A stretch of DNA of 64,000 bases from Fimenecus sp045632525. Lineage in GTDB: Bacteria; Bacillota; Clostridia; Oscillospirales; Acutalibacteraceae. Below, one piece after another: positions 57,529-64,000 of the stretch; positions within the stretch are counted from its first letter, which is position 1; each line of letters opens with the position of its first letter. The notes under the pieces were generated by a model. That model made no database searches and was not told the origin of the DNA. It saw nothing but the letters and a program-made list of their open reading frames with translations. The DNA is taken from assembly GCA_045632525.1 (NCBI GenBank), contig JAZQWV010000068.1:1-64000 (forward strand). Reading direction: 5' to 3'. The position numbers and the translations under genes are program-made.

Positions 57529-58797
57529 TTGAAAGCGTATGAAAGCAATGCGCACTATCCATCAAAAGTGCGTGAATGTTCAAATTTTGCTGTTCGTGAA
57601 ATCAAAAGAGTGTGCGAACAGATAGGTTCTCGTCCTGCAGGTTATGAGGGCGAAAAAAAGGCGCAGGATTATGTTGAAAAACTCATGACTCCAATTGCTG
57701 ATGAAGTTACAAGAGAAAAATTCACATTAAGTCCAAAAGCATTTATGAGTTGGGTTACAATTGACGGCGCTTTGGCATTGGTTGCAGCAGTTTTGGGTAT
57801 CCTTGCATTTACAGGTCTTGTGCCAGCAGTTGCAGGGGTTTTACACATTCTTTCAGTTGTTCTTTGCGTAATTGCATTAGTTTTTGCAATTGGTGAATTT
57901 TTGCTTTATAAAAAGGTGCTTGACCCATTCTTCAAAAAAGAAGAATCAAGCAATGTAATCTGTAAAATCAAGGCAACTGGCGAAGTAAAAAGAAGAATTA
58001 TTGTCGGTGGTCACATGGACTCTGCTTATGAGTGGAGATATACATATATGGGTGGTCCAAAAATGGTTACAACAGTTGTTGCAGGCGCTCTTTTGGGACT
58101 TCTCGTTACATTAATTGTTGGCATTGTTGGCCTCTTTGCAGACCCTCAGAGTGCTAATATTGCTTTAATTGTTATTCAGGCAATCGTTGTTCCATTTATG
58201 ATTGCAGTTCTTTTCTTCGTTAACTGGAAATTAGTTGTTGATGGTGCAAATGACGACCTTACAGGTGTGTTTACATCGATGGCAGTTCTTTTATACCTTA
58301 AAAACAATAATATCAGCTTTGAAAATACTGAAGTTATTGCAGTTTCAATGGGTGCTGAAGAAGAAGGTCTTCGTGGCTCAAAGGCTTATGCAGAATTGCA
58401 TGGTGACGAATTCAAAAACGATGGTGTTGAAACAGTTTTCATTGCTCTTGACACACTTCGTGACTATGAATTTATGGGTATTGTTACAAAGGATATGACA
58501 GCAACTGTTAAACTTGATAGCAGTGCTTGTGCTCTTATGAAAAAGGCAGCAGATATTGCAGAAGTGCCTGTTAATTTTACAACAACACCACTTGGCTCTA
58601 CTGATGCTGCAGCAATGCAACAGGGCGGCATTAAATCGGTAGCATTTACAAGTATGGACCCTGCTCCTGCGAGATATTATCACACTCGTCTTGATACGGT
58701 GAAAATGCTTGAAATGAAAACTATTGAAGATGTGCTTAAAATTGTTCTTGAAACCGTGTTCTTATTTGATGAACAGGGACTTAAAGATACCTATTAA
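57529..58797 (+). CDS. M28-family zinc peptidase with inserted membrane helices
   Basis: TTG start at 57529 with GGAGG at 57515-57519; a GTG at 57514 overlaps this site. The 422-residue protein keeps the M28 aminopeptidase metal ligands: GGHMDSAY (His) near 166, GANDDLTGV (Asp) near 244, GAEEEGLRGSK (Glu) near 281, GSTDAAAMQ (Asp) near 360, and RYYHTRLDT (His) near 382. Hydrophobic helices (about 80-130 and 180-240) interrupt the domain, so it is a membrane peptidase with a cytoplasmic or outward-facing site. Substrate unknown. A lipoprotein gene follows at once. Confidence 0.85.
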   Translation: MKAYESNAHYPSKVRECSNFAVREIKRVCEQIGSRPAGYEGEKKAQDYVEKLMTPIADEVTREKFTLSPKAFMSWVTIDGALALVAAVLGILAFTGLVPAVAGVLHILSVVLCVIALVFAIGEFLLYKKVLDPFFKKEESSNVICKIKATGEVKRRIIVGGHMDSAYEWRYTYMGGPKMVTTVVAGALLGLLVTLIVGIVGLFADPQSANIALIVIQAIVVPFMIAVLFFVNWKLVVDGANDDLTGVFTSMAVLLYLKNNNISFENTEVIAVSMGAEEEGLRGSKAYAELHGDEFKNDGVETVFIALDTLRDYEFMGIVTKDMTATVKLDSSACALMKKAADIAEVPVNFTTTPLGSTDAAAMQQGGIKSVAFTSMDPAPARYYHTRLDTVKMLEMKTIEDVLKIVLETVFLFDEQGLKDTY

Positions 58798-58822
58798 TTT
58801 CACCGAAAGGGGAAAATATATA

Positions 58823-59980
58823 ATGAAAAAGAATTTTATGAGAGTGCTCAGCCTTGTAATGGTGCTTGCCATAATGGTTGCATCTTTTGCAGGATGTGGC
58901 ACAGGAAAAGAAGTTAAAAGACCAGAGGCTGTGTCAGTTAAAACAGACCTTAAAGATGTTTATTTCACATTTACTTATGGTGAACTTAAAGACATTCTTC
59001 CTGGTGACAAATTAGCAATTTTATATGAAAACATTAACAAGAAGCTCGATAGTAGAGAAGTTAAACTTTCATATTATGAACTTGTTTCTAAATTTGGTGG
59101 TCAAGAATATTTCCCTGCACTTTTAAACCTTATTTCTGACGAAGAAAAGGCTGCATTTATCGCAAATCAGCAAGATGTTCTTGATTATTTCAATAACAGT
59201 ATCAACGACATTAAGCAGAATAAAACTGCTTTGGTTGAATATAAAGAAGATTTTTGGATTAATCATGATGGTGGAGTTGTTTTCAAGGATTTAGAAGGCA
59301 ATGAATTAGATGGTCAAGATAAATTCAAAGCAGCATTCCGTCTTTATGCAGATACTGCTCTTAAAAATATCGGCAATTACCTTATGCGTTCAGAAGGACC
59401 AATCGAAAAAGGTGAGGACCTTACAGATGTTATTTACCCATTAGGTGTAAACACAGCAAGCACACTTTCACTTTCAGACCTTTACACAGATACAGACAAA
59501 AAGACAGGCATTGTTACTCAACCTGTTTATTCATCAGTTGTTCCAACATTCGTTTATGACCTTGACGAAAAAGGTAATAATGCAAAATACACAGAAGGCG
59601 AAATGGAAGGCGAATATATTTTTGTTCCATCAGAAATTTTTAGAACAATTAATATTGCCATTAAACCAGAATTAGCAAGCGTTGAAAAAGCATTCACAGT
59701 TCGTGAAAAAGACGGCATTCTCAAAGAGTTTGAAAAGGCATCAAATTATTTAACACTCAACTCATTTGACATTGCATTCGCGCCTTGCAAGATTTCAGCA
59801 GGCTTTAACGCAGTTAACGACCAGATGACTTATGCAACATTTGAGAAAAATATGATTATCACTGCAAATGTTACTTTCACAGGTGCACTTGCAGAATATG
59901 GCACAGTAATCGTTGAATTCCCTTGCACATCATCACTTACATATAATTTTGGTTGGGAAACAGCAGAAACAGCGGAATAA
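58823..59980 (+). CDS. Lipoprotein of unknown function
   Basis: ATG 58823 with AAAGGGGA. The 385-residue product has a lipoprotein signal (MKKNFMRVLSLVMVLAIMV, lipobox SFAGC, Cys near 25). The mature part is mixed alpha/beta with many acidic residues: VKTDLKDVYFTFTYGELKDILPGD near 45, and a beta-rich end, YGTVIVEFPCTSSLTYNFGW. I do not recognise the family. It lies 25 bases after the M28 gene and probably shares its transcript. Confidence 0.7.
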   Translation: MKKNFMRVLSLVMVLAIMVASFAGCGTGKEVKRPEAVSVKTDLKDVYFTFTYGELKDILPGDKLAILYENINKKLDSREVKLSYYELVSKFGGQEYFPALLNLISDEEKAAFIANQQDVLDYFNNSINDIKQNKTALVEYKEDFWINHDGGVVFKDLEGNELDGQDKFKAAFRLYADTALKNIGNYLMRSEGPIEKGEDLTDVIYPLGVNTASTLSLSDLYTDTDKKTGIVTQPVYSSVVPTFVYDLDEKGNNAKYTEGEMEGEYIFVPSEIFRTINIAIKPELASVEKAFTVREKDGILKEFEKASNYLTLNSFDIAFAPCKISAGFNAVNDQMTYATFEKNMIITANVTFTGALAEYGTVIVEFPCTSSLTYNFGWETAETAE

Positions 59981-60017
59981 TTGTAATTTTTCACAAAAAA
60001 TAGGCAAATATTTTTAC

Positions 60018-60047
60018 AGCGACACTCGTTTTGGGTGTCGCTCTTTT
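60018..60047 (+). terminator. Terminator of the M28-lipoprotein unit
   Basis: AGCGACAC (60018-60025) and GTGTCGCT (60035-60042) pair, then CTTTT. Confidence 0.8.
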
Positions 60048-60048
60048 G

Positions 60049-60077
60049 TTGATTTTATGATAATCTGGGTGTAAAAT
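60049..60077 (+). promoter_or_regulatory. Promoter of the alpha/beta-hydrolase gene
   Basis: TTGATT (60049-60054), 17 bases, TAAAAT (60072-60077). Confidence 0.7.
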
Positions 60078-60112
60078 AAAAATATGGGATTTTGATTTAA
60101 AGGGGAATTATT

Positions 60113-62140
60113 ATGAAAAAGATTTTATCAGTTGTTCTCGCAGTTCTTATGATTTTTTCTACAATATCAATTATAGGTTTTGCAAAACCAGAAGAAAAGG
60201 TGCCTGTGGTAATCTTGCAAGGCTATTCAGGTCCTAACCTTGCTTATGCAGATGAAAACGGTGAGCCCATTATTGAAAATGGAGAAGTAAAACTTGCTTG
60301 GCCATTAAATTTTGACAATCTTGGTGCAGAGATTACGGCCTTACTTGCTGATGTTACACTCAATCAAAGTGACCTTGTTGATGCAATTGTTGATGTGTTG
60401 CAAAGATATTTTGCGCCACTTGAAATGTATCCTGATGGCACATCAAAAAACAATCTTGTTCCATATCCAAGTGGGGCAGCGGCTACTCGTGCATCAACTC
60501 TTATTGAGAATGGTATGGAGCAGTATATTCCAGAAGCGGTAGTTGCTGAAATGGCAATGGAAGAAGTAGGCGCAGAAAATGTGTTCGGCTTTACACAGGA
60601 CTGGCGACAGAGTCAGGTGGATTCCGCTGCTGACCTTGATACATATATTCAAGAAGTAAAAGCAATTACAGGTGCAGACAAGGTTGATATTTATGGTCTT
60701 AGCCACGGTGGTCAGTATGGCACGAGTTATCTTTACTATTATGGCCATAAGGGCGATGTAAGAAATGCTATATTTGGCAACCCTGCAACATTGGGTACAT
60801 CTGCAGTAGGTTCATTCTTTACAGGTGAATATGTAGATGCAAATCTTGAAGATGTTATTGCCTTTGTTGAACACGGCTTTGAATATGAAAAAGACTGGGA
60901 ATGGCTTTTGCAACTTCTTTTGCTTGATGAATTTCTTGTTGAGATTGTAAATAGTGCACTTATCAACACCGATTTGCTTGAGGGAATTGTGCTTATTCCA
61001 TCTCTTTGGGATTTTGTTCCACATAATTATTTTGAAGAAGCACTTCAATATGTTGGACTTAATGAAACAGATAACGGAAAACTTTACAATGATACAGTTA
61101 AATTCCATGCTGATGTTTCAAATGGTGGATTAAATCTTGCAAACAAGCTTGCAGACCTTGAAGCAAGTGGTATGAAAATAGGTTATGTTTGTGGTAGCGG
61201 CTATGATTCAGTCAACGGCAAATATAACTCTGATATTCTCATTGATACATACCTTTCATCTGGTTCATACTGTGCACTTGCGGACGAAACTTTTACAAGC
61301 GATTATGTTCAGAAGAATACAGTTTGCGATAATCCAAATCATTATCATATTTCACCTGATTTTGATATTGACGCGTCAACAGGATTCTTGCCAGACAGCA
61401 CTTGGTATATCAAAAATCAGGGCCATGGTATGATTATGCATGACGAATATTCAAAAAATCTTGTTCACGATTTCTTGTGGGGTGACATTGATACTGTTTA
61501 TTCAAGCAAAGAGTATCCACAGTTCAATATATCACAAAACAATTCTGAAATTATTTATGCAAGATTTGACAACACAAGTTCGGGTTATCATTCTACCAAC
61601 GATACTGCACTGGTTCTCAAAAATATGTCTGTTGAAGCAGAGATAGTTATATGGGAGATAAAAGCAGTTGGTGCAGATATCACATTCAACTATACACCGG
61701 GGATGAGAGTTCCAATGGGCAAGGTTGTTGAAATTGAAGCGGTAAATAACGATTTTGACAATGCCGAAAAGCCATTTGCAATTGATGTGACTTATACACT
61801 TTTAAACACACAGATGACATATACAACATCTACTATTAAATTCACACCAATGACAGATGAGCAAATGGAAAAGTTTAGTTATCTTTCTCAGGTTGCTGCT
61901 GTTATTCCGGATGAAATAACAACCGAGAGCACAACAGTACCTGATGATACAACAACTGAAACAACAACGCTAGAAAGTCAAACAGAAGAAAAAACAACAG
62001 AGACTAAAACCGAAAATGTTAAACCGGGGAAAAATCCAAACACAAGTAGTAGAGTTGTTCCTTTTGCTTCTGTGGGCGTGATTTTTGGTGCACTTGCAGT
62101 TGTAATAGGTGCAAGCACAAAACGCAAGAATGAAGAATAA
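60113..62140 (+). CDS. Secreted alpha/beta-hydrolase (lipase/LCAT-like) with surface-anchor tail
   Basis: ATG 60113 with AAAGGGGA. The 675-residue product has a signal peptide (ends near GFAKP) and an alpha/beta-hydrolase domain with VPVVILQGYSGP near 30 (oxyanion strand), FTQDWRQS near 160 and VDIYGLSHGGQYG near 195. GLSHG carries the nucleophile Ser (GxSxG). YIKNQGHGMIMHDEYS near 435 likely holds the catalytic His. A Thr-rich linker (TTESTTVPDDTTTETTT) leads to NPNTSS, a hydrophobic helix and RKNEE. This layout matches a sortase-type sorting signal, although NPNTS differs from LPxTG and NPxTG. It is probably a wall-attached lipase or esterase. Confidence 0.8.
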   Translation: MKKILSVVLAVLMIFSTISIIGFAKPEEKVPVVILQGYSGPNLAYADENGEPIIENGEVKLAWPLNFDNLGAEITALLADVTLNQSDLVDAIVDVLQRYFAPLEMYPDGTSKNNLVPYPSGAAATRASTLIENGMEQYIPEAVVAEMAMEEVGAENVFGFTQDWRQSQVDSAADLDTYIQEVKAITGADKVDIYGLSHGGQYGTSYLYYYGHKGDVRNAIFGNPATLGTSAVGSFFTGEYVDANLEDVIAFVEHGFEYEKDWEWLLQLLLLDEFLVEIVNSALINTDLLEGIVLIPSLWDFVPHNYFEEALQYVGLNETDNGKLYNDTVKFHADVSNGGLNLANKLADLEASGMKIGYVCGSGYDSVNGKYNSDILIDTYLSSGSYCALADETFTSDYVQKNTVCDNPNHYHISPDFDIDASTGFLPDSTWYIKNQGHGMIMHDEYSKNLVHDFLWGDIDTVYSSKEYPQFNISQNNSEIIYARFDNTSSGYHSTNDTALVLKNMSVEAEIVIWEIKAVGADITFNYTPGMRVPMGKVVEIEAVNNDFDNAEKPFAIDVTYTLLNTQMTYTTSTIKFTPMTDEQMEKFSYLSQVAAVIPDEITTESTTVPDDTTTETTTLESQTEEKTTETKTENVKPGKNPNTSSRVVPFASVGVIFGALAVVIGASTKRKNEE

Positions 62141-62171
62141 AAAAAGACGGTCGAAAGACCGTCTTTTTTAA
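62141..62171 (+). terminator. Terminator of the alpha/beta-hydrolase gene
   Basis: AAAAAGACGGTC (62141-62152), GAAA loop, GACCGTCTTTTT (62157-62168), T. It starts at the base after the stop codon. Confidence 0.92.
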
Positions 62172-62237
62172 TGAGTAAATGAGTTTGAATTTGTCGCTGG
62201 GGTCATCACCCACTACAAACTAACCACTTTGGTAAAA

Positions 62238-62311
62238 TGTAGGGGAGGGTCTCCGTGCCCTCCCGCATTATGCGATAAAAATACGGGCGAGCACAGAGAC
62301 TCGCCCCTACA
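62238..62311. repeat. REP-like doublet (two G/C-rich hairpins in inverted orientation)
   Basis: Two 28-base arms (62238-62265 and 62284-62311) match in 23 of 28 bases as inverted repeats around an 18-base spacer. Each arm is also a small hairpin (GGGAGGG with CCCTCCC; CGGGCGAG with CTCGCCC). They are much richer in G+C than the surroundings. This is the build of repetitive extragenic palindromes or small non-autonomous mobile elements. Confidence 0.75.
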
Positions 62312-62390
62312 TTGTTCCTTTTTAGTTCAATATGGAACTATATTAAATAGCTTTACAAAATTTGTGATATTATCTTTTTCAGGAGATTAT

Positions 62391-62675
62391 ATTATAACAA
62401 AAACAATTTCTAGGCTCTGGAGCGGGAATCTTGACCCTATAATGCGATTGGGTATGAATAACCCCGAAATCGCAAAAATGGAAAAACTAATGTCAGATAA
62501 TTATAGTAAATTAAAATCAAAACTTAATGACGAGCAAAAAGAAATTTTAGAGAAATATTTAGATTGTGTAAACGATTATGTGCTTTTAATCAGTGAACAA
62601 TCTTTTTGTGATGGTTTTTGCTTGGGCACAAAAATATCGGCAGAAGCGTTGATAGTTGGCGAACAGTTAATGTAG
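62391..62675 (+). CDS. DUF6809-like small protein with ATT start
   Basis: The ribosome-binding site AGGAG (62381-62385) precedes ATT 62391 and ATA 62394; the first in-frame ATG (62442) lies inside the conserved region and has no such site. The predicted 94-residue protein is soluble, acidic and helical: RLWSGNLDPIMRLGMNNPE near 8, KLMSDNYSKLKSKLNDEQKE, then FCDGFCLGTKISAEAL near the end. This resembles the DUF6809 family, whose members start a few residues before the RLWxG-type motif. Function unknown. A longer reading through the REP doublet is rejected. Confidence 0.65.
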   Translation: MITKTISRLWSGNLDPIMRLGMNNPEIAKMEKLMSDNYSKLKSKLNDEQKEILEKYLDCVNDYVLLISEQSFCDGFCLGTKISAEALIVGEQLM

Positions 62676-62681
62676 TTGTTG

Positions 62682-62710
62682 TTGACTTTTGCGTGGGTTG
62701 GTGATATATT
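62682..62710 (+). promoter_or_regulatory. Promoter of the small membrane-protein gene
   Basis: TTGACT (62682-62687), 17 bases, TATATT (62705-62710). Confidence 0.7.
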
Positions 62711-62759
62711 AGCAATGTAATGCTACGGCTTTACAAAACAAGAAAAGGGGTATGGAAAA

Positions 62760-63284
62760 ATGAAAAAATTTGATATCAAAAGAATAATAGGTTTTGTTGT
62801 TGGTGTTGTGATAGTGGTAGCAGTTCTTTTTATCACTGATGGAAAAGCAGAAAAAGAATTGATGGGCACTTGGGCTTATGCTTATACTACAGAATATGCT
62901 GAAGATTTAGATGTTGAACTCACAGAATATTTTGAAGTCACCGAAGGCAGATACCGTTGGTATATGGATAAAGAAGAAACAAAAGCTTCATTATTAAAAG
63001 CTTATGATGAATATTTCAAATCTGAAGAAATAACTGAAGAAGATGTAATCGACTCTGGTTACAAATCAATCGAAGATTGTAAAGCACAGTGGCTTGAAGA
63101 AGATTTGAAGAATATTGTTGACGACTATAATGAAGATGCTGGCGCAGGCACTTGGCAGATTAATCAAGGCACATTCTTATTCATTGAAGATGGCACTTCA
63201 CGCGAGTATAAGACAGAGTACAGAATAGATGACAATACTTTGTATCTTCAGACAGACGGACTTATTCTCACTAAAGTTAAATAA
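62760..63284 (+). CDS. Small membrane-anchored acidic protein of unknown function
   Basis: ATG 62760 with AAAAGGGG. The 174-residue product has one N-terminal helix (about 9-26) and an acidic domain outside the membrane. Features are LMGTWAYAYTTEYAEDLDVELTEYF near 34 and a C-terminal beta-hairpin series (TWQINQGTFLFIEDG and YRIDDNTLYLQTDGLILTKV). The GTW...TW...L pattern resembles small lipocalin-like or DUF5640-type secreted domains, but I cannot name it firmly. It stands alone between two promoters. Confidence 0.65.
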   Translation: MKKFDIKRIIGFVVGVVIVVAVLFITDGKAEKELMGTWAYAYTTEYAEDLDVELTEYFEVTEGRYRWYMDKEETKASLLKAYDEYFKSEEITEEDVIDSGYKSIEDCKAQWLEEDLKNIVDDYNEDAGAGTWQINQGTFLFIEDGTSREYKTEYRIDDNTLYLQTDGLILTKVK

Positions 63285-63297
63285 TTAGAAAAAACAG

Positions 63298-63325
63298 TTG
63301 ACAAACCATATTTTTGTGTTATAAT
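63298..63325 (+). promoter_or_regulatory. Promoter of infC
   Basis: TTGACA (63298-63303), 16 bases, TATAAT (63320-63325): near-perfect consensus for a ribosomal-type gene. Confidence 0.88.
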
Positions 63326-63331
63326 AACAGA

Positions 63332-63473
63332 GCAAAATAAAGCAGAACGGATTTTTGTTCTCACCCGTCGACTACGAGTTGACCGGTCAATACTTTACTA
63401 AAAAGTTTGATTTGTAATGGTGCGGGCAGAATTTCTGTCCGCATTTTTAATTTTCTCGAAGGGGTGTTTATTT
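63332..63473 (+). promoter_or_regulatory. infC leader with attenuator-like terminator
   Basis: The ~140-base leader contains a hairpin (AGAAC with GTTCT), GTCGACT paired with AGTTGAC, then a terminator. In the terminator TGCGGGCAGA (63421-63430) pairs with TCTGTCCGCA (63434-63443) and TTTTT follows. In Firmicutes the infC-rpmI-rplT operon is controlled by an L20-binding leader that switches such a terminator. The anti-terminator pairing could not be fixed by eye. Confidence 0.6.
63421..63448 (+). terminator. Leader terminator before infC
   Basis: 10-bp stem with one G-U pair, loop ATT, then TTTTT. It ends 25 bases before the infC start, so it must be bypassed for expression. Confidence 0.75.
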
Positions 63474-63992
63474 ATCAGTACCAAAGAATTGCAAATCAAT
63501 GAAGAAATTCGCGACAAAGAAATCAGAGTTATTACCGACGACGGTGAACAACTTGGAATTATGTCTGCAAAAGATGCTTTGAAAGAAGCTGAAAAGCGCA
63601 GTCTTGACCTTGTAAAAATTGCGCCTAATGCGCAGCCACCTGTTTGTAAGATTATGGACTATGGCAAATACCGTTTTGACAAGGCAAAGAAAGAAAAAGA
63701 AGCAAAGAAAAATCAGAAAGTGATTGAAACTAAAGAAATTCGTCTTTCTGTGAACATTGATACTCATGACTTTGATACAAAGGTAAATCATGCACTTAAA
63801 TTCTTGAAATCAGGCAACAAGGTTAAGGTTTCAATCCGTTTCAGAGGTCGTGAAATGGCTCACGCACATTTGGGTAACGGAATTATGGAACGCTTTGCTG
63901 AAGCCGTATCAGAACTTGGCAGTGTTGACAAACCAGCAAAACTTGAAGGTCGTCAGATGCTCATGTTCTTGTCACCAAAAGGTGCAAAGTAA
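63474..63992 (+). CDS. infC: Translation initiation factor IF-3 (ATC start)
   Basis: After the ribosome-binding site AAGGGGTG (63459-63466) the in-frame codons are TTA TTT ATC, and ATC 63474 is the only near-start codon. The 172-residue product begins with STKELQINEEIRDKEIRVI, the normal IF-3 N-terminus. It continues with a long linker helix of Lys/Glu and the C-terminal domain: LSVNIDTHDFDTKVNHALKFLKSGNKVKVSIRFRGREMAH. Length is normal. A rare start codon is a known feature of infC (ATT in E. coli and Bacillus) because IF-3 rejects non-standard starts and so represses itself. rpmI and rplT are expected beyond the window. Confidence 0.93.
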   Translation: MSTKELQINEEIRDKEIRVITDDGEQLGIMSAKDALKEAEKRSLDLVKIAPNAQPPVCKIMDYGKYRFDKAKKEKEAKKNQKVIETKEIRLSVNIDTHDFDTKVNHALKFLKSGNKVKVSIRFRGREMAHAHLGNGIMERFAEAVSELGSVDKPAKLEGRQMLMFLSPKGAK

Positions 63993-64000
63993 AAAGTAAA

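Noticed and set aside
62229..62390. N-terminal extension of the DUF6809-like gene through the REP doublet
   Set aside because: The start (TTG 62229) has no ribosome-binding site, the residues are translated from the hairpins, and the conserved family start lies later.
63332..63420. T-box or metabolite riboswitch in the infC leader
   Set aside because: No T-box sequence or known aptamer core is visible; an L20-type leader is the simpler reading.

Overview
The window is AT-rich DNA from a low-GC Gram-positive anaerobe, most likely a gut clostridium of the Ruminococcus/Oscillospiraceae type. The support is strong Shine-Dalgarno sites with several TTG starts, a dockerin C-terminus, a BspA-type leucine-rich surface protein with cell-wall-binding repeats, an Hcp module, Rnf-like subunits, Thr/Glu-rich surface linkers and many glycoside hydrolases. 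No rRNA, CRISPR array or complete insertion sequence is visible. One complete tRNA (Arg, CCT) and one 3' half-tRNA are present.

Layout. 0-1.6 kb: end of a dockerin protein, a secreted cohesin-like protein and a 42-residue peptide. 1.8-5.2 kb: FHA protein, FtsW/RodA and a class B PBP (peptidoglycan synthesis). 5.3-11.3 kb: a 1976-residue LRR surface protein. 11.4-12.6 kb: rpe and a convergent MecA-type adaptor. 12.7-16.5 kb: three Rnf-like membrane subunits (D, E, A) plus a DUF4015 protein; B, C and G are absent and most cofactor ligands are missing. 16.6-17.6 kb: efp and a CD1247-type protein. 17.6-22 kb: a two-component system facing a PlsC-like acyltransferase, AMP-forming ligase and acyl carrier protein, bracketed by mirror-image terminators. 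22-24 kb: two membrane proteins and an AlkD-like glycosylase.

24-26.3 kb: GH2 beta-galactosidase/glucuronidase behind a palindromic operator. 26.5-30.1 kb: an islet with hcp, a ferredoxin-type protein and a divergent Crp/Fnr regulator, flanked by direct repeats, a 3' half-tRNA and tRNA-Arg. 30.2-35.1 kb (minus strand): CapA-like protein, GH13, a membrane protein and a foldase-like lipoprotein. 35.2-46 kb (plus strand): GH36, GH4, PfkB kinase, MATE, FGGY kinase, DUF4474 lipoprotein and glycogen phosphorylase. Together these genes handle oligosaccharide cleavage, sugar phosphorylation and glycogen use.

46-54 kb: Cys-rich protein, diguanylate cyclase, LysM-G5-M23 hydrolase, an HPr-kinase-like protein with a PqqD/RRE protein, a BY-kinase with a Tyr-Gly tail, and a second MATE. 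54-58.8 kb: DUF1836 regulator, DUF6054, NfeD, an SPFH protein, an M15-fold protein that has lost catalytic residues, and a membrane M28 peptidase. 58.8-64 kb: lipoprotein, alpha/beta hydrolase with a possible sorting tail, a REP-like doublet, a DUF6809 gene with an ATT start, a small membrane protein, and infC with an ATC start behind an attenuator-like leader.

The best candidates for undescribed biology are the Rnf-like D-E-A operon without redox ligands, the RRE plus HPr-kinase-like pair, and the TCS-controlled acyl-activation cassette. All calls come from reading the sequence. No database search was run.
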